Positions 1 through 7,160 of a DNA stretch of 8,281 bases are shown here, in pieces. This stretch comes from Syntrophaceae bacterium UBA6109 (GTDB lineage Bacteria > Desulfobacterota > Syntrophia > Syntrophales > UBA6109), in the NCBI GenBank assembly GCA_002428445.1, contig DIWJ01000093.1, positions 1-8,281 on the forward strand, written 5' to 3'. The first letter of the stretch is position 1. The number at the start of each line of letters is the position of its first letter. The position numbers and the translations under genes were made by a program. The notes below the pieces were generated by a model. It was not told the origin of the DNA, made no database searches, and worked only from the letters and a program-made list of their open reading frames with translations.

Positions 1-606
1 AAGGAGATCGCCATCTCGATGGATCAGGTTCCCTCCAACCTGGGTTACCCGGGATCGCTCTACAGTGACCTGGCGTCGCGCTACGAAAAGGCGGTGGATT
101 TCGAGGGGGCGGGGAGCATCACCATCCTCGCCGTGACCAGCATGCCGGGCGATGACGTCACGCATCCGGTGCCCGACAACACGGGCTACATCACCGAAGG
201 GCAGTTCTACCTCCGCAAGGGGGTCATCGAACCCTTCGGTTCCCTCTCCCGTCTCAAACAGTTGGTCATCGGCAAGGTGACCCGTGACGACCACGGCTAT
301 ATCATGAACAGCATGATCCGCCTCTTTGCCAAGAGCCGCGAAGTGGAGCAGAAGCTGGCGATGGGGTTCGACAAGACGGAAGAGGACGACCGCTTCCTGC
401 GCTACGGGAAGCTCTTCTACGACCGGTTCATGGACCTCAAAGTGGACATGGGAATCAACGACGCCCTCGATCTGGGCTGGGCGACCCTTGCGGACTGCTT
501 CCGGCCGGATGAGGTGGGAATCAAACAGGAATTCATCAACAAACATTGGCCCAAGGAAAAAATGGGAGTGAGCTGCGCCGATGGCGGAACGAATCAAGCT
601 CAATAA
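1..606 (+). CDS. atpB: V-type ATP synthase subunit B, C-terminal part (5' end outside window)
   Basis: This is the 3' part of the gene for the non-catalytic B subunit, which alternates with catalytic A in the A3B3 head of the V/A-type ATPase. The frame is open from base 1, so the first visible ATG (position 19) is internal. About 201 residues remain, against roughly 430-470 for a whole B subunit. The run [20 protein letters not shown], followed by [18 protein letters not shown] and [12 protein letters not shown], is the highly conserved core of B. A helical C-terminal domain follows. The stop TAA at 604-606 lies inside the next gene (26-base overlap), which implies coupled translation with subunit D. 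Family identity is certain. The symbol could equally be ntpB. Confidence 0.97.
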   Translation, partial: KEIAISMDQVPSNLGYPGSLYSDLASRYEKAVDFEGAGSITILAVTSMPGDDVTHPVPDNTGYITEGQFYLRKGVIEPFGSLSRLKQLVIGKVTRDDHGYIMNSMIRLFAKSREVEQKLAMGFDKTEEDDRFLRYGKLFYDRFMDLKVDMGINDALDLGWATLADCFRPDEVGIKQEFINKHWPKEKMGVSCADGGTNQAQ

Positions 607-1180
607 GGTCTCCCTTCGGGAGAAGAAACAGCGACTGACGCTCTATCAACGTTTCCTCCCCGCCCTGGAGGCCCGGAAACAGCAGTTTCTCTTGCAGCTC
701 GGCCTCGTCCGGAAGGATATCGCGAGGCAGCAAGAGGCCCTCGCCGGCCTGCTGGCGGAGATTTCCCGCTGGTCTCCCCTGTTCCGGGACATGGAGGGTC
801 TGATGCGGTATTTTCTGAAAATCCGGGAGATCCGGTTTTCCCTCCGCAACGTGGCGGGCCTGAAGATTCCCCTCTTTCAGGAGGTGCTCTTCGAAGATCC
901 CCCCTACAGCCTTTTCGCCACGCCCTACCGCTTCGAGGAGGTCCTTTCGCGAATGCGCGAGGCGATCGAATTGCGCGAGAGGATTCGGGTGCTGAGAGAA
1001 CAGGAACGGATCCTCTCCGAGGGGTTCCGCAAGACGAGCCAGCGGATCAATCTCTACGAGCAGCGGTTGATCCCCGACTGCCGGGAAGCGCTGCGGAAGA
1101 TTTCCGTCTATCTTCAGGATCAGCAGGCTGCCGCCGTCGGCGTAGCCAAGGCGGCCAAGCGTTTGTCCGGAGGGGACTGA
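581..1180 (+). CDS. atpD: V-type ATP synthase subunit D (central shaft)
   Basis: The product is the 199-residue D subunit, the long coiled-coil shaft that turns inside the A3B3 head and passes torque to the K ring. It is the functional counterpart of F1 gamma. The N-terminus ([19 protein letters not shown]) has the Lys/Arg-rich start typical of the family, and both ends are long charged helices suited to an antiparallel coiled coil. The length is normal. The ATG at 581 sits inside the end of the B gene. GGGAG at 564-568 is a poorly spaced Shine-Dalgarno sequence (12 bases), so translation probably depends on ribosomes finishing B. It is followed after 62 bases by subunit I, in the order B-D-I-K found in several bacterial V-ATPase operons. 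Confidence 0.95.
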   Translation: MAERIKLNKVSLREKKQRLTLYQRFLPALEARKQQFLLQLGLVRKDIARQQEALAGLLAEISRWSPLFRDMEGLMRYFLKIREIRFSLRNVAGLKIPLFQEVLFEDPPYSLFATPYRFEEVLSRMREAIELRERIRVLREQERILSEGFRKTSQRINLYEQRLIPDCREALRKISVYLQDQQAAAVGVAKAAKRLSGGD

Positions 1181-1226
1181 GCGATGAAAAACGGCGGAAA
1201 AATCTCGGTCCGCAAGAGGCCGACGC

Positions 1227-1234
1227 AAAGGAGG
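1227..1234 (+). promoter_or_regulatory. Shine-Dalgarno site fixing the TTG start of subunit I
   Basis: AAAGGAGG is a near-perfect anti-16S match. It ends 8 bases before the TTG at 1243 and 23 bases before the first in-frame ATG at 1258. The spacing favours the rare TTG start over the ATG. Confidence 0.75.
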
Positions 1235-1242
1235 TCTCGAAC

Positions 1243-3069
1243 TTGGCCATTGTAAAAATGACCCGGGTCTTCATGGTCGGCGCAACCGTCCATCGGGAGG
1301 AGACGCTGCGGTTTCTCCAGCGCGCCGGGGTGGTGCACCTGGAGCCTGTCGTCCCTCTATCCGGCGATCCGGAAAAAAAGGCCTCCGCGGCCCTCCTGCA
1401 TCTGCGCCGGCTCGGCCAGCTCGAACAGACGATCAGCCGGTACCGCGGCCAGGAAAAACCGGTCACGGCCGATTGCGCCGACGAGGCGCTGGTCGCTTTC
1501 GCGGAAGAGACCCTCTCCCGGCTGCAAGAGGCGCGGAGCCGGAAGCAAGCCCTGGAGCGCCTGAGAGAGGAACTTGCGCCCTGGGGGGATTTCGACCCGG
1601 AACGGATCCGGCGTCTCGAAGAAGACGGACTGGGTGTCCAACGCTGGCGGATGGAGCGGAAGACCTTCGCCGAGCTGGACCTTCCCGGAGCGGTCTTTGT
1701 CGAGGTTGTTGCGGAAAAGCCCTCGCTCCTCTTCTACACGCTCTCCCCGGAGGGCGCCGTCAACGTTCCGGGCGCCTTTCCTCTGCCGCTGCCCGAAATC
1801 GGCCTCGGAGACGTACTGCGGGAGATCGGGCGGATCCGGGAGGAGGAGGAGCGCCTCACCCGGCAACTGGCCGGAATCGCGATGAGGGGCGACGTCCTGA
1901 AGATGGAGGTCGCAACCGCCCTCGACGAGGCCCGCTATCTTGAACAGATGGGGACGCTCTACGCCGAGGAGTATCTCTTCGCCCTCCAGGGGTGGATCCC
2001 GTCCGATCTCACGAACGACTTCCTGCAACGGATCGGGAGCGAACGCCTTCCCCTTCAGGTGGAAACCCGGGAGCCGCTGCCGGAAGAGGAGCCGCCGGTC
2101 CAGCTCCGCAACAATTGGTTCATCCGGCGCATCGATCCGCTGCTGAAGCTCTACGGAAACCCCAAGTACCACCACCTGGATCCGTCTTACTTTTTCGCCC
2201 CTTTCATGGTCCTGTTCTTCGGCATCTGTCTGAGCGACGCAGGCTACGGCTTGGCCCTCTACGGGATATCCTACGCCATCGGTCGCCGCTGGGGCGCAAA
2301 GGTGGAGGGGCTGCCCTTGGTCATCCAGCTCTGCAAGGCCTTTGCCGTCGCCTCCGTGGGCGTCGGCATCCTCACCGGTTCCTTCTTCGGCTACAGCTTC
2401 GAGAATCGAAGCTGGATCATCCTGGACGTGGACGTGAGTGCAGGCGATCCAATGCGCTTTTTCTACCTGTCCCTCGGCCTGGGGGTGATTCACCTCAGCT
2501 TCTCGTACCTCATGGGGATGATCCAGGCCCTCTTCCTCCAACAGAAGATACAGAAACTGGCTCTGCTGTTCGTCCTTTGGGGCGGCGTCCTCCTGGTCTC
2601 GAGGAACATCTGGGTCGCCTCCCCGGAAGCAGCGCTCTACGCACCTTTTTCCTACATCGGGTGGGGTCTTCTGGGGCTGGGGCTTCTGTTGACCCTGCTG
2701 TTTTCGAGCGACAGCCGGCGATGGGGGATCCGTCTGGGGCTGGGGCTTTGGAATATATACGGGCTCACGGGGCTGATCGGCGATCTGCTTTCCTACGCCC
2801 GCCTCTTCGGTCTGGGGATCGCCACTTCCGCCATCGCCTCCGTCATGAACCAGCTCGCGGGGATGGTCCTGGCCTCCGCCGGTCCTGTCGCCGGCATCCC
2901 CCTGGCGTTGATCATCATTTTGGCAGGGCATTCCTTCAATCTGGCGCTATCCATTCTGGGAAGCACGGTCCATTCCGCCCGTCTGCATTTCGTGGAGGCT
3001 TTCAAGAGCTTCTTCGAAGGGGGAGGGGTCGAATACAAACCATTCAAAATCGAAAGGGGTCGGTCATGA
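1243..3069 (+). CDS. atpI: V-type ATP synthase subunit I (membrane stator, a-subunit homologue)
   Basis: The product is a 608-residue stator subunit that forms the ion half-channels beside the K ring and anchors the peripheral stalks. Residues 1 to about 310 are a cytoplasmic alpha/beta and coiled-coil arm. The rest is a membrane domain starting at DPSYFFAPFMVLFFGICLSD (about 313-332), with around seven to eight helices. R520 in the motif SYARLFGLG matches the essential arginine of the family (Arg735 in yeast Vph1). R580 in HSARLHFVEAF matches the second conserved arginine (Arg799). The ending EGGGVEYKPF is also canonical. Start: TTG at 1243 with a strong Shine-Dalgarno sequence; an ATG at 1258 would remove five residues. 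The stop overlaps the K start (ATGA, 3066-3069). The length is within the usual 600-660 range for bacterial I subunits. Confidence 0.96.
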   Translation: MAIVKMTRVFMVGATVHREETLRFLQRAGVVHLEPVVPLSGDPEKKASAALLHLRRLGQLEQTISRYRGQEKPVTADCADEALVAFAEETLSRLQEARSRKQALERLREELAPWGDFDPERIRRLEEDGLGVQRWRMERKTFAELDLPGAVFVEVVAEKPSLLFYTLSPEGAVNVPGAFPLPLPEIGLGDVLREIGRIREEEERLTRQLAGIAMRGDVLKMEVATALDEARYLEQMGTLYAEEYLFALQGWIPSDLTNDFLQRIGSERLPLQVETREPLPEEEPPVQLRNNWFIRRIDPLLKLYGNPKYHHLDPSYFFAPFMVLFFGICLSDAGYGLALYGISYAIGRRWGAKVEGLPLVIQLCKAFAVASVGVGILTGSFFGYSFENRSWIILDVDVSAGDPMRFFYLSLGLGVIHLSFSYLMGMIQALFLQQKIQKLALLFVLWGGVLLVSRNIWVASPEAALYAPFSYIGWGLLGLGLLLTLLFSSDSRRWGIRLGLGLWNIYGLTGLIGDLLSYARLFGLGIATSAIASVMNQLAGMVLASAGPVAGIPLALIIILAGHSFNLALSILGSTVHSARLHFVEAFKSFFEGGGVEYKPFKIERGRS

Positions 3070-3578
3070 GCAAGAAGGGGATATGGGTTATCGCAGCGTT
3101 TTCCGCGGTCCTGCTGGCGGGGTTTTTCTCTCCGGCCTTCGCCCAGGAGGGTGCGAAACCGGAGAACTGGGCGCCGCTCGTCGCGAAGATTGTCATGGGT
3201 TTGAGCCTCTCCCTGGGTCTGGCGGGCTCCGCCATGGGCCTTTCGACGGCCTTCCAGGCCCTGCTGGGCGGCGGCGAAGAAAATTACTTCAAAAACATCG
3301 CCGTGGCCCTGATGCCCTCTTCCCAGGGAATCTACGCCATCGTGGTCTTGTTCACGAACATGGACAAGTTCGACAGCGACCCGTACACCGTCGCGGGCAG
3401 GGCCGCCGCCGCCGGCCTGGCCATGTTCTTCAGCGCCTGGTACCAGGGGATGGTCTGCGCCGCGGGCATCCGCAGCATCCTGGAGGGGAGGAACACCCTT
3501 GCCAACGCCCTGGTGTCGGGGGCCATGCCCGAGACCTACGCGGTGTTCGCCTTGGTGATGACCTTCATTATGAAGTAG
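3066..3578 (+). CDS. atpK: V-type ATP synthase subunit K (rotor ring proteolipid, two-hairpin form)
   Basis: This gene encodes the 170-residue proteolipid that forms the rotating membrane ring. Residues 1-27 look like a signal peptide: a Lys-Lys start, a hydrophobic core, and SPAFA before QEG. The mature part has four membrane helices in two hairpins (about 36-66, 74-99, 108-138, 145-170). The ion-binding Glu is E156 in AMPETYAV in the last helix. The equivalent place in the first hairpin has Q87 (MPSSQGIY), and Q127 (WYQGMVCAAG) lies in helix three. This one-carboxylate-per-two-hairpins pattern is that of Enterococcus hirae NtpK (Q65, Q110, E139). The ATG overlaps the stop of I, and AAAGGGG at 3053-3059 sits 6 bases upstream. 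The start is well supported, although the frame stays open far upstream through the I gene. Confidence 0.95.
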   Translation: MSKKGIWVIAAFSAVLLAGFFSPAFAQEGAKPENWAPLVAKIVMGLSLSLGLAGSAMGLSTAFQALLGGGEENYFKNIAVALMPSSQGIYAIVVLFTNMDKFDSDPYTVAGRAAAAGLAMFFSAWYQGMVCAAGIRSILEGRNTLANALVSGAMPETYAVFALVMTFIMK

Positions 3579-3603
3579 GAGCCGACAGCACGAGGCGCAT
3601 TCC

Positions 3604-4146
3604 ATGAACCTGGCGGATATCCGGTTTCCCAGGCAGTTGGAAGCCGACGGCACGGCTGAGGCCGTCCGCAAGGCGTTGCTGGTCCGTACCGTAAAGCTTT
3701 GGCCCGGAAGTGAGCTTGATGTCGCAATGATCACGATGGGTGACCCGCTGAAGAAAGTGCTCCGGACGGCCAGGCTCAGGGGGCAGATTCGCTGCGGATT
3801 CGAAGCGATCTTTGACCGGCTGGAAAGCGAAAGAAACGGGATTATGAATGTCCGGGAACGCCGAAGCGTCCCCTATGGAGATCGGGTTTCAAGGCTGCTT
3901 CTTTTTTCGAACGACGGCGCCGACCGTTTTTACAGGCACATCGAATCGCTTTTGCAGACGCATGCCCCCCGGGTGCTCGGCTGTCTTCTCGATATCGACG
4001 GTTGGGTTCTGGGGAATTTGCTGACAGGCAAAGACAAGCGGATCAAAATCGCGATGGTGGAACAAAAGGATGCCGTTTCCGAAATATTGCGTACGATGGT
4101 TGCCGGCAATCAAATGCCTTCTCCATCTGCGTGTCCCCGGGGATGA
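3604..4146 (+). CDS. Uncharacterised cytoplasmic protein downstream of the V-ATPase operon
   Basis: I do not recognise this 180-residue product. It has no signal peptide and no membrane segment, is rich in Arg and Lys, and looks like a mixed alpha/beta cytoplasmic protein. The most structured part is about residues 90-165: RVSRLLLFSND, then RFYRHIESLLQTHAPRVLGC, then LLDIDGWVLGNLL. It has no obvious catalytic motif. The last 15 residues (after TMVAGNQ) are low in predicted structure. The ATG at 3604 has GAGG at 3592-3595 with 8 bases of spacing. The gene begins only 25 bases after subunit K on the same strand with no visible terminator between, so co-transcription with the ATPase is likely; a functional link is only a guess. 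Its codon use looks less GC-biased than that of the ATPase genes. No convincing terminator follows before the convergent gene. Confidence 0.75.
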   Translation: MNLADIRFPRQLEADGTAEAVRKALLVRTVKLWPGSELDVAMITMGDPLKKVLRTARLRGQIRCGFEAIFDRLESERNGIMNVRERRSVPYGDRVSRLLLFSNDGADRFYRHIESLLQTHAPRVLGCLLDIDGWVLGNLLTGKDKRIKIAMVEQKDAVSEILRTMVAGNQMPSPSACPRG

Positions 4147-4196
4147 AGCCGGTTTTGGCCGGGTGATAAACCGTCGTGTCGTGATCCCGTTCTACG

Positions 4197-5738
4197 CTAC
4201 ACGGTCACGGGCTCGTCGAGCAGCCGCAAAGCTTTGTTGCGGTTGAAGCCGGTCACGCGGCCGTTCTCAAACGTCAGCACTCCCTGCCGGGTCAGTTCCG
4301 CCAGGATCTCGTGGATCTCCTCCGTCTCCTTGCCTGTAATTTTCGCCAGCTCCACGTTCGGATCCCGCTCCTTCGGAAGCGGCCATACTTTCAGGAAATA
4401 CAGCGTGGCCATCAGCCGGACCCAGGACCGGGTCAGCTCTGCCAGCGCCTCGCTGGTGTGTTTGATCCGGTTGGAGAACTCCTGGAGCAGAAACAGGGAA
4501 ACCTCATCGCTTTGCCGGAGGAGGCTCCGCAGGGTGTCCCCGTTGATGACGGCGACATGGCTTTCCTCCAGGCTGCGGGCGGAGGCGTTGCGCGGGGCAT
4601 GAATCAGAGCCGCCATCGTTCCCAGGTATCGGCCCGGCCCCATCTCCTCCAGCATTTTCTTCCCCTGACCGGTGTTCTTTTCCAACCCGATGCGACCGCT
4701 CAGGATATAAAAGATATTCTGACCGGTCTCCCCCTCGCGGAAGAGGTACTCGTTCCGGCCATAGAGGCGGCCGAACTTCCGGAAAAGCCGCTCATCGATC
4801 CCCACATGGCCGTCCCGGTGCTTCAGTAGGATCTTTTCAATGAGAATCAGGTCACTCCGCTGGAAGGAGGCGATAAATTCCGCGCAGAACAGAAAGATCA
4901 GCGCGACGTAAAAGGTCCAGATGACGAGGATGACCACCGCCTCCAGCGAACCGAAAATAATGTCGTATCTCATATAGTTGGCGACGTACCAGGTAAAGAA
5001 CTGCTTTGCGATTTCCATCAGGACAGAGAAGATCGCGCTTCCGGCGAGGGCGCTTTTCAGGCTGATCTTTTCGGTGGGGATGGCTTTGTAGACGATGGTG
5101 AAGAACAGCACGGTGACGAAGTAGGGGATGAGGTAACGGAAGATGATCCCATAGGCCTTCGGCAGAAAGACAATCCCGCCCTGGATGAAAAGAGGCTGTT
5201 GGGAGAGGACGGTCGCCATGTAGGTGATTCCGACGCTGACGACGCCGACCGCCCAGCCCATCGGGATCATCGCGATGGCGATGAGTTTGGAGTGGAGGTA
5301 ATTTCGGTAATTTCTGGAATGGAAAATGACGTTCAGGGCTGTTTCGATCGCTTCGAAAATCATCGCCGAAAACCAGACCAGGCTGATGATTCCCACCCAA
5401 CTGAGGAGCTCCTTTTTCTCCCTGATCCGGCTGAACTGGGTAAGCAGTTCGCCCGAGAAGGAGGGGATGAACTGGCGGATTCCCTCGATCAGTTTTCTCT
5501 GGATCGCCGGATCGGCGCCGAAGAGTTGGTCCACCACGAGCAGCGTCAGGATAAACAGCGGTATGATCGAAAGGATCGCATAGAGGGCGATCGCCGCGGC
5601 CTGGTTGGTGTCGCCGTGCGTCCGATAATTGCCGATTGCATTCCGGAGGATGTCCCACGCGGAGGCGAAGTGAAGACGGATGCCGCCCGGCGTTGTCCAG
5701 TTTCTGCGATGGTTTTGGCCTGGATTCATCGTCGTCAT
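4197..5738 (-). CDS. YihY/BrkB-family membrane protein fused to a Crp/Fnr-like cyclic-nucleotide-binding and winged-helix region
   Basis: The product is a two-part protein of about 513 residues. Residues about 30-295 are a YihY/BrkB domain (old name ribonuclease BN) with six membrane helices near 46-70, 113-134, 151-177, 194-219, 228-255 and 263-292. Family features are ALYAILSIIPLF after the amphipathic start and the GSLEAVVILVIWTFYVALIF block. From about 316 the chain reads like a Crp-type sensor: YLFREGETGQNIFYILSGRI, then a phosphate-cassette-like YLGTMAALIHAPRNASA. A long helix (about 405-445) and a winged helix (about 460-500, VELAKITGKETEEIHEILAE) follow. The cassette has Thr374 where cAMP binders have Glu but keeps Arg383, so cAMP may not be the ligand. 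Start: TTG 5747, ATG 5738 and ATG 5729 are all possible, and GGAG at 5745-5742 does not settle it. Function unknown; envelope-related by family. Confidence 0.9.
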   Translation of the reverse strand: MTTMNPGQNHRRNWTTPGGIRLHFASAWDILRNAIGNYRTHGDTNQAAAIALYAILSIIPLFILTLLVVDQLFGADPAIQRKLIEGIRQFIPSFSGELLTQFSRIREKKELLSWVGIISLVWFSAMIFEAIETALNVIFHSRNYRNYLHSKLIAIAMIPMGWAVGVVSVGITYMATVLSQQPLFIQGGIVFLPKAYGIIFRYLIPYFVTVLFFTIVYKAIPTEKISLKSALAGSAIFSVLMEIAKQFFTWYVANYMRYDIIFGSLEAVVILVIWTFYVALIFLFCAEFIASFQRSDLILIEKILLKHRDGHVGIDERLFRKFGRLYGRNEYLFREGETGQNIFYILSGRIGLEKNTGQGKKMLEEMGPGRYLGTMAALIHAPRNASARSLEESHVAVINGDTLRSLLRQSDEVSLFLLQEFSNRIKHTSEALAELTRSWVRLMATLYFLKVWPLPKERDPNVELAKITGKETEEIHEILAELTRQGVLTFENGRVTGFNRNKALRLLDEPVTV

Positions 5739-5786
5739 CCGCTCCAAAAAGGGCTTAAAAGCAGGATGGAAACCTATTTTCCACTA

Positions 5787-5804
5787 CCCGGGTTTCCCGG
5801 GAAA
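5787..5804. repeat. Short GC palindrome pair in the gap between ltaE and the BrkB-like gene
   Basis: CCCGGG occurs twice, separated by TTT, and can fold as a 6-bp hairpin (5787-5801). The second copy also sits in a perfect 12-base palindrome, TTTCCCGGGAAA (5793-5804). A second inverted repeat, CTCCCTC at 5829-5835 with GAGGGAG at 5862-5868, lies nearby. On the minus strand neither hairpin is followed by a T-run, so a rho-independent terminator for ltaE is not supported. It could be a protein-binding site or chance. Nothing else is evident in this 150-base gap, and no convincing promoter for the downstream minus-strand gene was found. Confidence 0.3.
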
Positions 5805-5898
5805 TGGCGCCGGCCAAATACTCATTCCCTCCCTCACATCCAACAGAGGGGCGAACAGGCGGAGGGAGAACCCAATCCCTGCCCTTTGTGCGCGGGCG

Positions 5899-6936
5899 TC
5901 AGGCCTGCATGACCGCGCAGAGCGCCGCAAGGGCCTTGTCAATGTCGGCCTCGCCGATCCCGTAGTGGGTGAGCATCCGAAAACGGGCCGGTCCCGGATG
6001 GGAGAGTCTTAACCCCTGTTGCTCCAAAAGCATCATGAATTCGTCGTCCGGGAAGCGTTGATCGAGGAGATCGATGTAGATGATGTTCGTCCGGACGCGG
6101 TCGGGTTCGGTAAAAAGACCGGGGATTCCGGCGATCCCCTCCGCAAGGCGGCGGGCATTCCTGTGGTCTTCCGCGAGACGATCAACCATCGACCCCAGGG
6201 CTTCAATCCCTGCGGCTGCGATGATACCGGCCTGGCGCATCCCGCCGCCGAGCATCTTCCGGATTCGCCGAGCCCGTCCGATGAATTCTTTGCTTCCGCA
6301 GATCATGGAGCCGACCGGTGCGGCGAGGCCTTTGGAGAGACAAACATTCACCGAATCGACCCCCCGGGTCAGTTCCCGGACATCCACACCGAGGGCGACG
6401 GCGGCGTTGAATATCCGGGCGCCGTCGAGGTGGACGGATATTCCCCGTTTCTTTGCCAGTGAAACGACGGCGGCGGTGTATTCGGGTGTCAGCGGGGTGC
6501 CGTAACAGCGGTTGTGCGTGTTCTCCAGACAGAGAAGCCGGGTGCGGGGGAAATGGATGTTTTCGTTGCGGACGGCAGCCTCGATATCCTCAGGGCGCAT
6601 CGTTCCGTCCGGCAGGTTGGGGATGGTGTGGGGAAAGATGCCGCCCAGGGCGGACATTCCGCCCGCCTCGTTGAGGAAGATGTGCGAACAGTCCCCAAGG
6701 ATCGCCTCTTCGCCGCGGGCGCAGTGGGTGAGAACGCAGGTGACGTTTCCCATCGTACCGCTGACGACGAGGAGCGCCGCTTCCATTCCCAGCCGTTCGG
6801 CCGCCATCGCCTCGAGGCGGTTGATCGTTGGATCCTCGGCGAAGACGTCATCGCCGAGATCGGCGTGGAAAATGGCTTCGCGCATGGCGGGGGTGGGCAG
6901 GGTTACGGTATCGCTGCGCAGATCGAGGATTACCAT
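5899..6936 (-). CDS. ltaE: Low-specificity L-threonine aldolase (PLP enzyme)
   Basis: This 345-residue cytoplasmic, PLP-dependent enzyme of fold type I cleaves L-threonine and L-allo-threonine to glycine and acetaldehyde, linking threonine breakdown to glycine supply. The N-terminus LDLRSDTVTLPTPAMREA is the family signature. SGTMGN (about 59-64) contributes to phosphate binding, and H85 in GDCSHIFLNE is the ring-stacking position. D171 in HLDGARIFNA contacts the pyridine nitrogen, and K202 in CLSKGLAAPVGS is the Schiff-base lysine. GGGMRQAGI follows. All key residues are present and the length is normal (E. coli LtaE 333). Start: ATG at 6936 with AGGAGG 6 bases upstream; a TTG at 6942 directly abuts that site and cannot be the start. 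The next gene on this strand, the BrkB-like one, is 160 bases downstream and appears unrelated in function. Confidence 0.96.
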   Translation of the reverse strand: MVILDLRSDTVTLPTPAMREAIFHADLGDDVFAEDPTINRLEAMAAERLGMEAALLVVSGTMGNVTCVLTHCARGEEAILGDCSHIFLNEAGGMSALGGIFPHTIPNLPDGTMRPEDIEAAVRNENIHFPRTRLLCLENTHNRCYGTPLTPEYTAAVVSLAKKRGISVHLDGARIFNAAVALGVDVRELTRGVDSVNVCLSKGLAAPVGSMICGSKEFIGRARRIRKMLGGGMRQAGIIAAAGIEALGSMVDRLAEDHRNARRLAEGIAGIPGLFTEPDRVRTNIIYIDLLDQRFPDDEFMMLLEQQGLRLSHPGPARFRMLTHYGIGEADIDKALAALCAVMQA

Positions 6937-6942
6937 GGTCAA

Positions 6943-6948
6943 CCTCCT
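6943..6948 (-). promoter_or_regulatory. ltaE: Shine-Dalgarno site of ltaE
   Basis: On the minus strand AGGAGG occupies 6948-6943, with TTGACC as the 6-base spacer before ATG at 6936. It rules out the in-frame TTG at 6942 as the start. Confidence 0.8.
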
Positions 6949-6998
6949 GATATCCCTTGCATGATTGGAACGAGTGCGGATCGCGTTCCCCGTCGGTC

Positions 6999-7027
6999 AC
7001 TTTTTCACAGTCTCCGTTCTTAGTCAA
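6999..7027 (-). promoter_or_regulatory. Possible sigma70-type promoter for ltaE
   Basis: On the minus strand TTGACT (7027-7022) is a five-of-six match to the -35 box. A 17-base spacer leads to AAAAGT (7004-6999), only a three-of-six -10 match. Position and orientation suit ltaE, about 60 bases from its start codon. The weak -10 box makes this tentative. Confidence 0.3.
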
Positions 7028-7050
7028 GCATTTCGGGGGCGATGTTGAGG

Positions 7051-7080
7051 TTGAATCCTGCGGGGCTTTCATGATAGCAT
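7051..7080 (+). promoter_or_regulatory. Possible sigma70-type promoter for the Rho_N-domain gene
   Basis: TTGAAT at 7051-7056 and TAGCAT at 7075-7080 are separated by 18 bases. Each matches four of six consensus bases. They lie about 80 bases before the start of the plus-strand gene at 7161, in the divergent region shared with ltaE. This is tentative. Confidence 0.3.
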
Positions 7081-7160
7081 CAGAACAAAAGACAGGTTTC
7101 GGCATTGCGAGTGGATGACCCGTGAATCAGCGAATATGATGATGAGGAGGGATACGCGCG

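Noticed and set aside
1357..2931. Long open frame of 524 codons on the minus strand
   Set aside because: It lies wholly antisense to subunit I, whose identity is certain. The translation is rich in Gln, Asp, Pro and Gly with no recognisable motif, as expected for a shadow frame in GC-rich DNA.
1992..3065. Upstream extension of the subunit K frame by about 358 codons
   Set aside because: This part is an Arg/Pro/Gly-rich shadow of subunit I. The K protein begins with a normal N-terminus at ATG 3066, with its own ribosome site.
4147..4196. Possible terminator between the convergent genes
   Set aside because: Only weak pairings such as CCGG-TTTTGG-CCGG are present, with no T-run on either strand. 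They are too weak to list as a terminator.
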